IMG/VR virus record: IMGVR_UViG_3300034066_001555
Location: 1-43,847 of that record
Length of the DNA: 43,847 nt
Direction: 5' to 3' (one strand)
Origin: a virus
Positions 1 to 7,962 of the stretch are shown piece by piece; within the stretch, counting starts at the first letter, position 1; each line of letters opens with the position of its first letter. The notes under the pieces are model-generated. The model was not told the DNA's origin and ran no database searches. It saw only the letters and a program-made list of their open reading frames with translations. Made by a program: the position numbers and the translations under genes.

Positions 1-1281
1 GCTGTTCTCACCAACGGCACGAACCATTTGGAGAGGAACATAAGGACAATAGAAGAGTCCAGCGTCATAAGGTGAAGAACCCTTATAACCAACAACGTAA
101 TACTGGTTACCAGGAGTTCCGTTAGAGGAAGTCAGGTTAGCAGCATAAGGATCGATATAAACACGATACTTACCTTGCAGAACACCAGCAAAGGTGTTGC
201 CGGTATCATCAACGTTAAGGTTAGCGTTGAGTGCTGGGGTGTAATCAAGAACACCAGCCATTGTCAGAGCGGAAGCAACGTCTGCGGAGCAAACGATAAT
301 GTTGCCCTTTCCACGACGAGTTCTCTGAGCGATAGCATTAGCATCACGCTCAATCTGGAATAGAAGACCCTTGAACTTCTCAACAGACCAACGACCATTG
401 GAGTCGATGTCTAGGTCAAAGATACCAGGAGTTGCAACGTTCTGAACAGCACCTTGCTCAGCAACCTTGTAGATGGTTCTGATAACTTCGCGGTTGATTT
501 CAGCAAGAATCTCAGTTGAGAGAATGTTTGCTAATTCCGCTTCAGCGTTCAGACCGTGGATTGCCTTAAGGTCTTGAGCAAGCTCAAGTGAGTACTCAGC
601 CTTCAGGGCGCGTGACTTTGCAGTAACAGTGACTTTCTCAATTGAGAATGCCATCTGGTTGAAGTGATCACCATTTACACCATCGCCAAGTGCTTCTGCA
701 TCTGCAGTTAACATACCGGTACCGGTATTATATGCAGTCTGGTCTCCTGCTCCACCAACTGGGTTCAGAACTGATGGATTAGAACCTGATTGCGAAGTAG
801 TACCAATACCAGCAGCAGTGCTACCAAAACCAACATTATCAAATGCTGAGTTTTGTCCGGAGAATGCGCTGTTTGCTTCATTGTAGAATGCTTCAGTTCC
901 ACTTTGGTTAGCGTAACGTGAGCGCATTGCAAAAATAAGTCCAGTAGGACCGCTCATTGGCTGAACGCCTGCAATGTCATAGGCGATCAGATTAGGCATT
1001 GAACGTCTGATTAAAGAAATCAGTACGGGGTCGAAACCTGCGGTAGGTCCAGCAACAGATGCTGATCCAGTGAATCCACCATTACCTACTGCATTAGTTG
1101 GAGCTTCCATAAGGTTGGAAAGATTTCCAACTTGGAATGCGCTTTCCTCTCTGAGGAATCTTTCTTGGTTTTCTAGCAGAACAGCGGTTACCGATCTACG
1201 ATGCGAATCTTTGATTTGATCAAGACCCTCATAGTTGAGAAGAGGTGCCCACTTTTCCTGCAGATGCTCTGATTGAAACAT
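1..1281 (-). CDS. 23: Major capsid protein gp23 (partial, C-terminus cut by window edge)
   Basis: This is the T4-type major capsid protein, the hexamer subunit of the head shell. It reads open from ATG at 1281 to base 1, 427 codons without a stop, so only the last few dozen residues should be missing. The start MFQSEHLQEKW and the motif GPTGLIFAMRSRY (about residues 111-123) are characteristic of the gp23 family. Residues 1 to about 59 form the charged N-terminal part that T4 gp21 removes during maturation. The sequence N-L-M-E/A-P at residues 56-61 fits the (I/L)-x-E cleavage rule, so I infer cleavage after Glu59 (T4 cleaves after Glu65). A purine-rich AAAGG lies upstream of the ATG. The gene follows scaffold gp22 by 56 bases, with no clear late-promoter octamer in the gap, so read-through from the gp22 promoter is likely. 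Confidence 0.96.
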   Translation of the reverse strand, partial: MFQSEHLQEKWAPLLNYEGLDQIKDSHRRSVTAVLLENQERFLREESAFQVGNLSNLMEAPTNAVGNGGFTGSASVAGPTAGFDPVLISLIRRSMPNLIAYDIAGVQPMSGPTGLIFAMRSRYANQSGTEAFYNEANSAFSGQNSAFDNVGFGSTAAGIGTTSQSGSNPSVLNPVGGAGDQTAYNTGTGMLTADAEALGDGVNGDHFNQMAFSIEKVTVTAKSRALKAEYSLELAQDLKAIHGLNAEAELANILSTEILAEINREVIRTIYKVAEQGAVQNVATPGIFDLDIDSNGRWSVEKFKGLLFQIERDANAIAQRTRRGKGNIIVCSADVASALTMAGVLDYTPALNANLNVDDTGNTFAGVLQGKYRVYIDPYAANLTSSNGTPGNQYYVVGYKGSSPYDAGLFYCPYVPLQMVRAVGENS

Positions 1282-1337
1282 TTGCTTTTACCTTTTACTT
1301 AGTGTTTTGTTTTTTGTTTGAATTATATTAAATTCAA

Positions 1338-2510
1338 TTATTTGCCGAATGCTGAAAGAGTCTTCAAGTAAGCAGCCATTGAATCCGAATAAGTTTCGGG
1401 AGTGGCATCTAGACCCTCAGACAAAGTTTCAGTTCTTGCAGATGGAGAAACTACTCTTGAAGGAAAATATGATTCCTTTAAAGTCTCCAGTTTTTCACGA
1501 TATTCTTCTTCACTTTCAAACTCAACACTTTCGGCAAGTGAAGCGAGCTTGTCTTTCTGAGTGTCTGCAAGACCATCAGAGACCTGTTCAAAAATTCCAT
1601 CGGCAACCGACTCTGCGAGACGCTTGTTTAGGGAAACATTTTTATCAATTTGCTCGTTGAGTTTTGTCTCCATTTCATCAAGTTTTTCTACCATGCTCTC
1701 AAGCACATCATATTTATCTTCAGGGATTGAAACATAATGATCTTCAAAAAGACCCTTCATTCCTTGGAGGAATGATTCGGTCATTTCGGTCTTAAGACCT
1801 TGTTCGATAATTAGTGCATTTTCTTGAATCCATTCATCAGCAACATATTCAAGATATGCATCTACACGCTCAGAAAGAATAGATTTAATTTCTTCTACTT
1901 CTTCAGCAAGAGCAATAGAATACTGCTCCTCAAGGGATTCTTTAATATCATATACTTTAGAACGAAGAGCAGCTTCAAAAATAGTGCGTGCTTTTTCTTG
2001 GAACTCTTCGGAAAGTTCTTCACCTTCTAGAAGAGCATTAACATCTTCTTCAATATCAAAGTTTTCTTTGACTTCCTCTTCATCCTCATCTTCTTCATCT
2101 TCTTCATCTTCGTCTTCTTCACCTTTCTTTTCTTTTTTCTTAGGTGATTCTTCTTCAGATTCTTCAATTACTTCTTCATCTTCAAGATATTCATCTTCGT
2201 CAATTAGATCTTCATCATCAAGATCTTCTTCTTCTTTAACTGATTTCATTGCTTCAGCGGATTTAGCGCCCTTATTCACAACATCTTTAACTTGCTTAAG
2301 AGTTGCTCCAGGCGTTTTTAATTTTGCCGAATCATCATCAGTCTTATAGTTCTCGGGAGTAGGTCCCCCAAGATCTTCCCATCCACCAGTTTGTCCTGGG
2401 GTAGAACCTGATAAATGTGGCATAGCATCCGCTGCTTTGGCATTTGCATTAACAGCGGTTTTGGATTGCTTAGTGCCTACTTCCATTTCTTGTAAATCTC
2501 CACGAGACAT
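1338..2510 (-). CDS. 22: Prohead core scaffolding protein gp22
   Basis: This is the internal scaffold around which the gp23 shell assembles; in T4 it is later degraded by gp21. The assignment rests on position between gp21 and gp23 and on composition: 390 residues, highly charged, with a long Glu/Asp tract around residues 95-150 and heptad-like helical sequence through about residues 150-350. The acidic tract comes from near-perfect GAA/GAT trinucleotide runs (plus strand about 2080-2240). The C-terminus (LDATPETYSDSMAAYLKTL) is less charged and may contact the shell. An SD-like GGAGAG precedes the ATG, and an exact TATAAATA lies 39 bases upstream of the start. T4 gp22 is about 270 residues, so this one is larger, mostly through its N-terminal acidic half. 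Confidence 0.88.
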   Translation of the reverse strand: MSRGDLQEMEVGTKQSKTAVNANAKAADAMPHLSGSTPGQTGGWEDLGGPTPENYKTDDDSAKLKTPGATLKQVKDVVNKGAKSAEAMKSVKEEEDLDDEDLIDEDEYLEDEEVIEESEEESPKKKEKKGEEDEDEEDEEDEDEEEVKENFDIEEDVNALLEGEELSEEFQEKARTIFEAALRSKVYDIKESLEEQYSIALAEEVEEIKSILSERVDAYLEYVADEWIQENALIIEQGLKTEMTESFLQGMKGLFEDHYVSIPEDKYDVLESMVEKLDEMETKLNEQIDKNVSLNKRLAESVADGIFEQVSDGLADTQKDKLASLAESVEFESEEEYREKLETLKESYFPSRVVSPSARTETLSEGLDATPETYSDSMAAYLKTLSAFGK

Positions 2511-2548
2511 TTGAACTCTCCGTTTAACCTTACGTTATAAACTATATT

Positions 2549-2556
2549 TATTTATA
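2549..2556 (-). promoter_or_regulatory. T4-type late promoter octamer TATAAATA before gp22
   Basis: An exact TATAAATA on the minus strand lies between the gp21 stop and the gp22 start, about 39 bases before the ATG. It matches the T4 late promoter -10 recognised by the gp55 sigma factor. It probably serves gp22 and gp23. Confidence 0.7.
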
Positions 2557-2566
2557 CTTTAATAAA

Positions 2567-3214
2567 TTACAGGGAGTTTAAAAACTCATTGAACAGAGAT
2601 AACTTATAATCTTCTAATAATTTTTGATCTACCAAGTTGTTAATTTTATTTTTTGTATTTTCAATTAACCAGTTATTTCTTGATGCATCATAAATCCATT
2701 CAACACCTTCCATAATTCCTTGAACAAATGCATCTGGTGCAGAAGGATCTGCAACAATATCAGCAGCAGTTGCTAACATAAAATCTTCACCAACTTCTTT
2801 ATATCCATTATTATTTTCTCTTAGAGAACCAATACCACGAGAAGAAACGCCAAGACATACACCAGAATTTAAAAGAGATTCTGCAATCTTTCCCATAGGA
2901 GTAGAAAGAATTTGTGCCTTTCCTATGAAGTTTTTACCTTCGCAAGTTAGAGAAGTTATTTTATGAGAAACTCTATCTAAATTTACGGTTGGACCATCTG
3001 GATGTCCAAGTTCTCCAAGAGCTCTTCCTTTTTGAACATAGTTTTCATTATAACGCTTCACTTCTCTTTCCATAATTTGAAATGGATAAAGTCTTCCATT
3101 GCGATTTACGCACTCACTTTGCAAAAATACTCCCTGAATATAAAGAGTCTTTTTACCATTTACAGTTTCAGTAAGAACTTGTACTGATTCTATTTCTTCT
3201 GTGATGAGTTTCAT
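2567..3214 (-). CDS. 21: Prohead core protein and maturation protease gp21
   Basis: This serine protease is built into the prohead core and cleaves scaffold, internal and shell proteins before DNA packaging. It has 215 residues, close to T4 gp21. Family motifs visible are GELGHPDGP (candidate catalytic His71), GVSSRG (candidate catalytic Ser124 or Ser125) and ADIVADPSAPDA (residues 151-162), a conserved Asp-containing block. The early segment with NRNGRLYP (about residues 37-44) is also typical of phage prohead proteases. The start overlaps the stop of the preceding gene as TAATG, indicating translational coupling. It lies directly upstream of the scaffold gene, as in T4. Confidence 0.94.
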   Translation of the reverse strand: MKLITEEIESVQVLTETVNGKKTLYIQGVFLQSECVNRNGRLYPFQIMEREVKRYNENYVQKGRALGELGHPDGPTVNLDRVSHKITSLTCEGKNFIGKAQILSTPMGKIAESLLNSGVCLGVSSRGIGSLRENNNGYKEVGEDFMLATAADIVADPSAPDAFVQGIMEGVEWIYDASRNNWLIENTKNKINNLVDQKLLEDYKLSLFNEFLNSL

Positions 3215-3765
3215 TATGCTTGTCCTGTGATTTGTACTTGTTGGAAATAAATTGTTCCTGAACCGACCCCATAAGCGGAAATCTTATTAGAAATAATCAC
3301 TGAGGCATCTGCTGAGGAGAATGCAGTTACAATTCCACTTGAATTGTAATTCACAGTCATTCTGGTTTGATAATATCCATTAACACCTGCAGAAGTATCA
3401 ACTGATAAAACTTGCTGATTTGTAAAGTTGTAATATGACTGCCCTGATGCAGTTAGAGTTACATAATCACCAACTCCAAATGGAACTTGAGTTCCCTCTG
3501 GAACAGTAACAATAGTTGTTGTTCCTGTTGTTATTCCAACAACTCTATTTGATGCTTTAGTTAAACCTAAAGTTACAGTATCGCCTGCAGGAACATAGTA
3601 ATCAGTATTCGTTGCAGTAGGATTAACTCCAATTGCAACGTGGGCAGCACCACCAACTGCAACTACTCTCAAAACACTAGATTGCACTGAAAAGGCAGAT
3701 GAAGTTGTTGCAGCACCTGCAGTAAATGTAAATGAGGAACCTGCCCCAACTGGTCTATGAGCCAT
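3214..3765 (-). CDS. Hypothetical virion-type protein, 183 aa
   Basis: I do not recognise a named family. The 183-residue protein is rich in Thr, Val, Gly and Ser with alternating hydrophobic pattern, as expected for an all-beta structural protein. It has no signal peptide and no Cys. The segment AAHVAIGVNPTATNTDYYVPAG (written in two parts: AAHVAIGVNPTA then TNTDYYVPAG, about residues 40-61) resembles the beta-sandwich rims of phage decoration or tail proteins. It sits between a virion-type protein and protease gp21, inside the head cluster, and has its own late-promoter octamer 25 bases upstream of the ATG. Its stop overlaps the gp21 start. A head decoration or head-vertex role is possible but is only inferred from context. 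Confidence 0.75.
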   Translation of the reverse strand: MAHRPVGAGSSFTFTAGAATTSSAFSVQSSVLRVVAVGGAAHVAIGVNPTATNTDYYVPAGDTVTLGLTKASNRVVGITTGTTTIVTVPEGTQVPFGVGDYVTLTASGQSYYNFTNQQVLSVDTSAGVNGYYQTRMTVNYNSSGIVTAFSSADASVIISNKISAYGVGSGTIYFQQVQITGQA

Positions 3766-3789
3766 TATTTTAAATACAACACTTTTAGT

Positions 3790-3797
3790 TATTTATA
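3790..3797 (-). promoter_or_regulatory. T4-type late promoter octamer TATAAATA before the 183-aa gene
   Basis: An exact TATAAATA on the minus strand lies in the short gap before the 183-residue gene, 25 bases from its ATG. It would drive that gene and the overlapping protease gene gp21. Confidence 0.7.
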
Positions 3798-3806
3798 AAT
3801 TGCAAA

Positions 3807-5120
3807 TTACCTACTAATTTCTTCCCAGTCCAGGGAAGCAAAAACATCAGCACCAGCAGTATTAGATGAACATACAAGTGTTAATTCATAAGGAGTTCCA
3901 GTCAGTCCATTTCTTTCTAACTGAAACTTAAATAGTGCTTCTTTCAGAATATCTACTGATGCAGAAGATTGATTATTTGATGAGAAGAACCCAGATGCTA
4001 GAATTCTTCCACCACTTACAGATCCTCCATCAATCTTATATTCCACAGCACTATCAATACCAGCATCTACCCAAGTTCCGCCAGTAGTAGTTGCTGATGC
4101 TCTCATCTGCCAATTATATTGTGGTCCATTTCCAGTCCCCATTATTGATAGTGCAGTCAGAATTACAATCGCATCTAATCTATTTGGAGAAGATTTGAGG
4201 CGAATAGAAAGAACAGGGTAATAAGTGCCTGCAGGAGTTGGTAAATCTACTGGTGCTGTAATTGGTGTTTGAACCGCTTGTTGTAATCCACGAAGTTCAT
4301 AACCACCTTCGGAAATCACAGAAGAACAAACTTGCTTGAGTGTGCTAGAACTAGTTGTAATTCCGGTATTAGCAATCTCATATCTCAAAGGAAGTGATGC
4401 TGTTGTAATATAAGTTGATTGAATTAGATTTGCGTGATGGAATGAATGTGCGTGAATGAACTTCCCATCAATCACAAATCCCATTCTGACTGTACCAAGA
4501 CCTAACCACTCAATATCCATCCAAAGAATTTGTGCTTTGGTAATATCTAATGTAATACCAGAAACTCCAGTTCCATCTAATTTATCAATATTCCAATCAG
4601 ATTGTGCAACTGAAGTTGAAGTTCCAGTAGATAAACTTCTTTCTACAAAATAAGGTGTTGTATCATTAATTTCAAAATACATTCCATTATCAGCACCAAA
4701 ATAACCGACCCTCTGTCTTAAGTTTGTTTTTGGTGTAGCAGGAACAAAGGTATTTAAAACAAGTAAAGATTTTCCTGGTTGGTATGAGAATGTTTTTGTA
4801 GTTTCTCTAATAACTGAATCGCCACTTGTAGTTCCAATACCAATATTTACTAATCCTTGAGTAGTTGCAAATCCAACAGTAGAACCAGTTCCTACGATTA
4901 AACTCTCCCAAAGATTATTGTCCCTATATCTGTGGGAACTATCAAATAGAGTAAGTGGATTTGATACTCTTGTTCTACCAAAAGCATCTGGATTTACACT
5001 TACGGGAAATCTATTGATATTATCAACAATTTTTCCGTCTCTAGTTGCAATATTATTGACTTCAAATAATGATCTTTCCTGATTTAAATAATCCTGAGTA
5101 GTTATATTCCATTGGGCCAT
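3807..5120 (-). CDS. Hypothetical virion structural protein, 437 aa
   Basis: This looks like a structural protein of the kind that recurs in T4-like marine phages; I cannot assign a biochemical role. It is 437 residues with no membrane segment. The start MAQWNITTQDYLNQERSLFE leads into a region with VSVNPDAFGRTRVSNP (about residues 40-55). The middle holds beta-rich sequence (FGADNGMYFEIND, VRMGFVIDGKFIHAHSFHHA) suggestive of a jelly-roll or lectin-like fold. The C-terminus ends VFASLDWEEISR. The gene begins just after the tandem stops TGA-TAA of the 106-residue gene, so it is in the same operon as gp67. The head-gene context suggests a capsid or fibre component. Function is unproven. Confidence 0.8.
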   Translation of the reverse strand: MAQWNITTQDYLNQERSLFEVNNIATRDGKIVDNINRFPVSVNPDAFGRTRVSNPLTLFDSSHRYRDNNLWESLIVGTGSTVGFATTQGLVNIGIGTTSGDSVIRETTKTFSYQPGKSLLVLNTFVPATPKTNLRQRVGYFGADNGMYFEINDTTPYFVERSLSTGTSTSVAQSDWNIDKLDGTGVSGITLDITKAQILWMDIEWLGLGTVRMGFVIDGKFIHAHSFHHANLIQSTYITTASLPLRYEIANTGITTSSSTLKQVCSSVISEGGYELRGLQQAVQTPITAPVDLPTPAGTYYPVLSIRLKSSPNRLDAIVILTALSIMGTGNGPQYNWQMRASATTTGGTWVDAGIDSAVEYKIDGGSVSGGRILASGFFSSNNQSSASVDILKEALFKFQLERNGLTGTPYELTLVCSSNTAGADVFASLDWEEISR

Positions 5121-5123
5121 TTA

Positions 5124-5444
5124 TCAATCAATCCATTCTAACTTTGATGGGTGATATCTTTGTGCGTTTTTGATGTTTAAATTTTTTTCTGCAACTGGAT
5201 AAATCTGATGAACAACTGCTCCGGGATAATCGGATTGCAATTGCTCACCAAGGTCTCTTGTAGATGGAATTCCAGTTTTTGTGACTAGTTCAAGTCTATA
5301 AAAGTTTCCATTCCACATTACATCAGCAATATATTCTTCACCAACTTGTTGTACTTGAGGTTCAGAATTATTAATATAAAGATTGCCGTTAAAATCTCCA
5401 GCAATACTTATACTTTCTGAAAGAAATTGTTTGAATGATTTCAT
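5124..5444 (-). CDS. Putative internal head protein with capsid-targeting-like N-terminus, 106 aa
   Basis: The first ten residues, MKSFKQFLSE, closely resemble the capsid-targeting peptide of T4 internal proteins (MKTYQEFIAE, from memory), which directs proteins into the prohead core and is cut by gp21 after the Glu. Cleavage after Glu10 is therefore predicted. The rest (about residues 38-87) is one small domain with W-N-G-x-F-Y-R-L, P-S-T-R and D-Y-P-G-A-V-V. The same arrangement occurs at residues 485-550 of the 676-residue protein encoded at 12161-14191. The start overlaps the gp67 stop as ATGA, and the 437-residue gene follows after 3 bases, so this is part of a core-protein operon. The internal-protein role is inference from the N-terminus plus location. 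Confidence 0.82.
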   Translation of the reverse strand: MKSFKQFLSESISIAGDFNGNLYINNSEPQVQQVGEEYIADVMWNGNFYRLELVTKTGIPSTRDLGEQLQSDYPGAVVHQIYPVAEKNLNIKNAQRYHPSKLEWID

Positions 5445-5608
5445 TCTTCCCCTGTTTCTTCATTATCTCCATTAAACATTGAATTTGCTATAATTGGGCG
5501 AAATTCGTCAATTTTTTCTGCTGATTTTGTAAAAAGAAGTTCTTTAATTTTGTCGCTGATTTGTGAAGGTGATTCATCTGCAACAATCATATCAAGAAGG
5601 TCATCCAT
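5441..5608 (-). CDS. 67: Prohead core protein gp67-like, 55 aa
   Basis: This small gene encodes 55 residues, starting MDDLLDMIVADESPSQISDK and ending GDNEETGEE. It lies directly downstream of portal gp20, the place of gene 67 in T4 and its marine relatives. T4 gp67 is a small acidic-tailed prohead core component needed for correct head shape. The helical N-terminal half, the central EFRPIIANSMF block and the acidic tail match that pattern. An exact late-promoter octamer lies 24 bases upstream of the ATG. The TGA stop overlaps the next ATG (ATGA), which indicates coupling with the putative internal head protein. The assignment is mainly positional and compositional. Confidence 0.78.
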   Translation of the reverse strand: MDDLLDMIVADESPSQISDKIKELLFTKSAEKIDEFRPIIANSMFNGDNEETGEE

Positions 5609-5631
5609 TTTAATACCTAAGTAATTTTCTC

Positions 5632-5639
5632 TATTTATA
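5632..5639 (-). promoter_or_regulatory. T4-type late promoter octamer TATAAATA overlapping the gp20 stop
   Basis: An exact TATAAATA on the minus strand contains the TAA stop codon of gp20 and lies 24 bases before the gp67 ATG. It probably drives gp67, the 106-residue and the 437-residue genes. Confidence 0.72.
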
Positions 5640-7308
5640 TCTCTCCACCCTTAGGCATTTCTACTGGCTTTGCATTTATTTCGGTAGAAGAAGCATTGAG
5701 TTCTGGTTCCATAACGGGTTGTCCCAAATCCATTTGTGATGTTTGGTCTAAAGGCATACCAGTATTTGGATCTATTGGTTGATTTGGATCTGGAATTATT
5801 CCATCTTCAATTTCTTTCTTCATAATTTTATCTTGTTCTACAATTTCTTCATCAGTTTGACGCAAGATTTTTCTTCTTAAGTAATCTTGAGAAAAATATC
5901 TACCTACATATGGTTCTGCAACTTGAACCATATTCAGTCTTTCATTAAGAAGTTCCGCATCTTTAAGTTCTGCAAAATGATTATCATATAGAAAATCATA
6001 TTGAATATGCTCTTCCATAATATCCCAATCTTCTGGGGTAATAATATTCTTAAGAATCAATTGAGTTCTAAGCATATCGTGGAACATATATGAAAATCTC
6101 TTTCTCAAACGAGAAACAAATTTACTGAATTTAACTTCATCTCTAAGAATTTCTGAAGAACGTCCAAGATTGAATCCTCCTTCTCCATCCATTCTTGATG
6201 GTGGAACATTTAAAGAACGATATAGTTTTTTCTTAAAGTATTCTATATCAGTTATTTCTCCAAGATTCTGCCCACCGGGCAAGGTAGAAATTTCAGTTCC
6301 TCTACCACCTTCTCTTCTTGGAAGCCAAAAGTCTTCCAACATAGACATAAATTTTTTATCATCACGAATTTCTCCTGTATTTGCATCATATACAAGTTTA
6401 TTACGGTATCTCATCATAACATCACGAAGATACTGTTCTGCCTTAACCTTTGGTAGATTACCTACATCGATATAGAAAATTCTACGCTCCGGAGCACGAG
6501 ATAAACGATAAATTACTAATGAGTCTTCAATCATTCTCAATTGATTAAGAGACTTAATTGCTTTATGTAAATAGGAAAGAGTTGATCCTTTGTTTCTATC
6601 TACAAGACCAGAAGTGCAATAAGTAATTGAATCTTTAGACATTTTAATCCCTTGAGATCCTCCCATAGAAGAAGGATTTCCTGTAGGATATGTTGATTTT
6701 GGACTATAGACAAAATATTCCTCTATTTGAGGAAACTCAAAATCCATAGGATTATCGCTATTAATATTAGATACTCTATACTTATCTTTTTCGCTTTTTT
6801 TCTGCTGCCTTACATACCTCATTTTCATTGGGTCTATGTAACGCAGTTCTTGAATCCCATCGTGTGGATTTTTTAAATCAATAACTTTGTGGTAATAAAG
6901 TCTTCCATCAATATACCAATTTCTATAAATTTCGTGAGACTTTTTATCAAAATCTAATAGTGAAAGAATATATTTAAATTCTTGCCTAATTTTCTTTTTA
7001 ATACCATCACTAGCATTTAGATTTGAAAGTTCAATTTCTATTGGGGTATCATTCGTATCTGATACAATTGCCTCATTTACAATATCTTCAATTGCACTAT
7101 CACACTCTGGATGAAGTGCCATTTCACGATATCTTTTTATTAAATCAAATTCTGTTCTATATACTCCTTCAATATCTACATAAGAACCAAAAAAACCACT
7201 ACTCAAGTAGTGGTCAGTCCCATCCTCATTATTTTCGGGGACAGGACTAACTACACCTTGAGATAATGGTTCGTTATCTTCAATAGAAAATCCAAACAAT
7301 CTTGCCAT
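5635..7308 (-). CDS. 20: Portal vertex protein gp20
   Basis: This is the dodecameric portal at the unique head vertex, through which DNA is packaged and to which the neck attaches. It has 557 residues, slightly longer than T4 gp20 (524). Recognisable blocks are the N-terminal RTEFDLIKRYREMALHPE with CDSAIEDIVNEAI (about residues 51-82), the wing segment with WYIDGRLYYHKVID, the YIDPMKMRYVR block, and the stem/crown region RIFYIDVGNLPK with FWLPRREGGRGTEISTLPGG. The acidic, Pro/Gln-rich C-terminus (about 500-557) is low-complexity. It follows gp19 by about 30 bases and is served by a GATAAATA late-type octamer. It lies in the order gp17-gp18-gp19-gp20, as in T4. Confidence 0.97.
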   Translation of the reverse strand: MARLFGFSIEDNEPLSQGVVSPVPENNEDGTDHYLSSGFFGSYVDIEGVYRTEFDLIKRYREMALHPECDSAIEDIVNEAIVSDTNDTPIEIELSNLNASDGIKKKIRQEFKYILSLLDFDKKSHEIYRNWYIDGRLYYHKVIDLKNPHDGIQELRYIDPMKMRYVRQQKKSEKDKYRVSNINSDNPMDFEFPQIEEYFVYSPKSTYPTGNPSSMGGSQGIKMSKDSITYCTSGLVDRNKGSTLSYLHKAIKSLNQLRMIEDSLVIYRLSRAPERRIFYIDVGNLPKVKAEQYLRDVMMRYRNKLVYDANTGEIRDDKKFMSMLEDFWLPRREGGRGTEISTLPGGQNLGEITDIEYFKKKLYRSLNVPPSRMDGEGGFNLGRSSEILRDEVKFSKFVSRLRKRFSYMFHDMLRTQLILKNIITPEDWDIMEEHIQYDFLYDNHFAELKDAELLNERLNMVQVAEPYVGRYFSQDYLRRKILRQTDEEIVEQDKIMKKEIEDGIIPDPNQPIDPNTGMPLDQTSQMDLGQPVMEPELNASSTEINAKPVEMPKGGEI

Positions 7309-7333
7309 AATTTATTTTTTTATGCCTTTGGTC

Positions 7334-7341
7334 TATTTATC
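7334..7341 (-). promoter_or_regulatory. Late-type promoter octamer GATAAATA before gp20
   Basis: GATAAATA on the minus strand overlaps the TGA stop of gp19 and sits about 26 bases before the gp20 ATG. It differs from the T4 late consensus only in the first base. Confidence 0.5.
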
Positions 7342-7924
7342 AGACTTTAGATGCTGTAGCTGAACTTATAATCTCGTAAGATTGAACTTGGAACTCTACA
7401 GTAAATTCTTCAATAGTATCTCCACTATCATAAGATAAATCAATTGGAGATACGCTGGTTGGGAAAATATCAATAAATTGATATGCTGCTAAAATAGAAC
7501 TATCTGAACCTGAATTGGTAGTGCTATTCAGGGTAGAACCTCTTCCAAGTTGATAAACAGTTGCATTGCTCATATAAGCACTAGGGTTTGTGGCACCCAA
7601 ATTATTATCAAGTTTTGCAATTAGTTCTGTCCAAGATTCAAAGGCTCTTCTCAATTTGAAATCTTCATCATTAATAATAGTTACAGTCCAAGCATCAATT
7701 GTTCTATCTCCAGCAACTTTAAATGATCTTCCTCTGAATGGAACATCTATACTTGCAACATTTGAACCGGGTAAAGCAGCTGCTTTACATAGATACTTAA
7801 ATTTATCTGCGTCCCAACTAATTCCTGTTGGAAAAGTTGTTAATTCAACTTCGAATAAATTTGGACGAGCACCGCCACCAGTTAGAGCACTTTTGAAATC
7901 AGAGATTGTTTTAAGTCTTGCCAC
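7340..7924 (-). CDS. 19: Tail tube protein gp19
   Basis: This is the inner tube subunit of the contractile tail; hexamer rings stack inside the gp18 sheath. It has 194 residues (T4: 163). Family sequence is seen at the N-terminus (MARLKTISDFKSALTGGGARPNLFEVEL), here given as MARLKTISDFKSALTGG then GARPNLFEVEL. Further family blocks are LPGSNVASIDVPFRGR and WTVTIINDEDFKLRRAFESW, the latter typical of the T4 tube fold. The start codon is GTG at 7924, not ATG. A strong AAGGAGGTA Shine-Dalgarno sits eight bases upstream, and no ATG fits better. It is cotranscribed with gp18, which ends 38 bases upstream. Confidence 0.96.
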   Translation of the reverse strand: MARLKTISDFKSALTGGGARPNLFEVELTTFPTGISWDADKFKYLCKAAALPGSNVASIDVPFRGRSFKVAGDRTIDAWTVTIINDEDFKLRRAFESWTELIAKLDNNLGATNPSAYMSNATVYQLGRGSTLNSTTNSGSDSSILAAYQFIDIFPTSVSPIDLSYDSGDTIEEFTVEFQVQSYEIISSATASKV

Positions 7925-7930
7925 GATTGT

Positions 7931-7939
7931 TACCTCCTT
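7931..7939 (-). promoter_or_regulatory. Strong Shine-Dalgarno AAGGAGGTA fixing a GTG start for gp19
   Basis: This near-perfect anti-16S match is the strongest ribosome-binding site I noticed in the window. It compensates for the GTG initiation codon at 7922-7924 and fits the very high copy number needed for the tube protein. Confidence 0.85.
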
Positions 7940-7962
7940 GAGTTATTTGTTGAATAATAATA

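Noticed and set aside
1984-2349. Ser-rich open frame on the plus strand opposite gp22
   Set aside because: It is the antisense shadow of the Glu/Asp trinucleotide tract of gp22 and has no ribosome-binding site or plausible composition.
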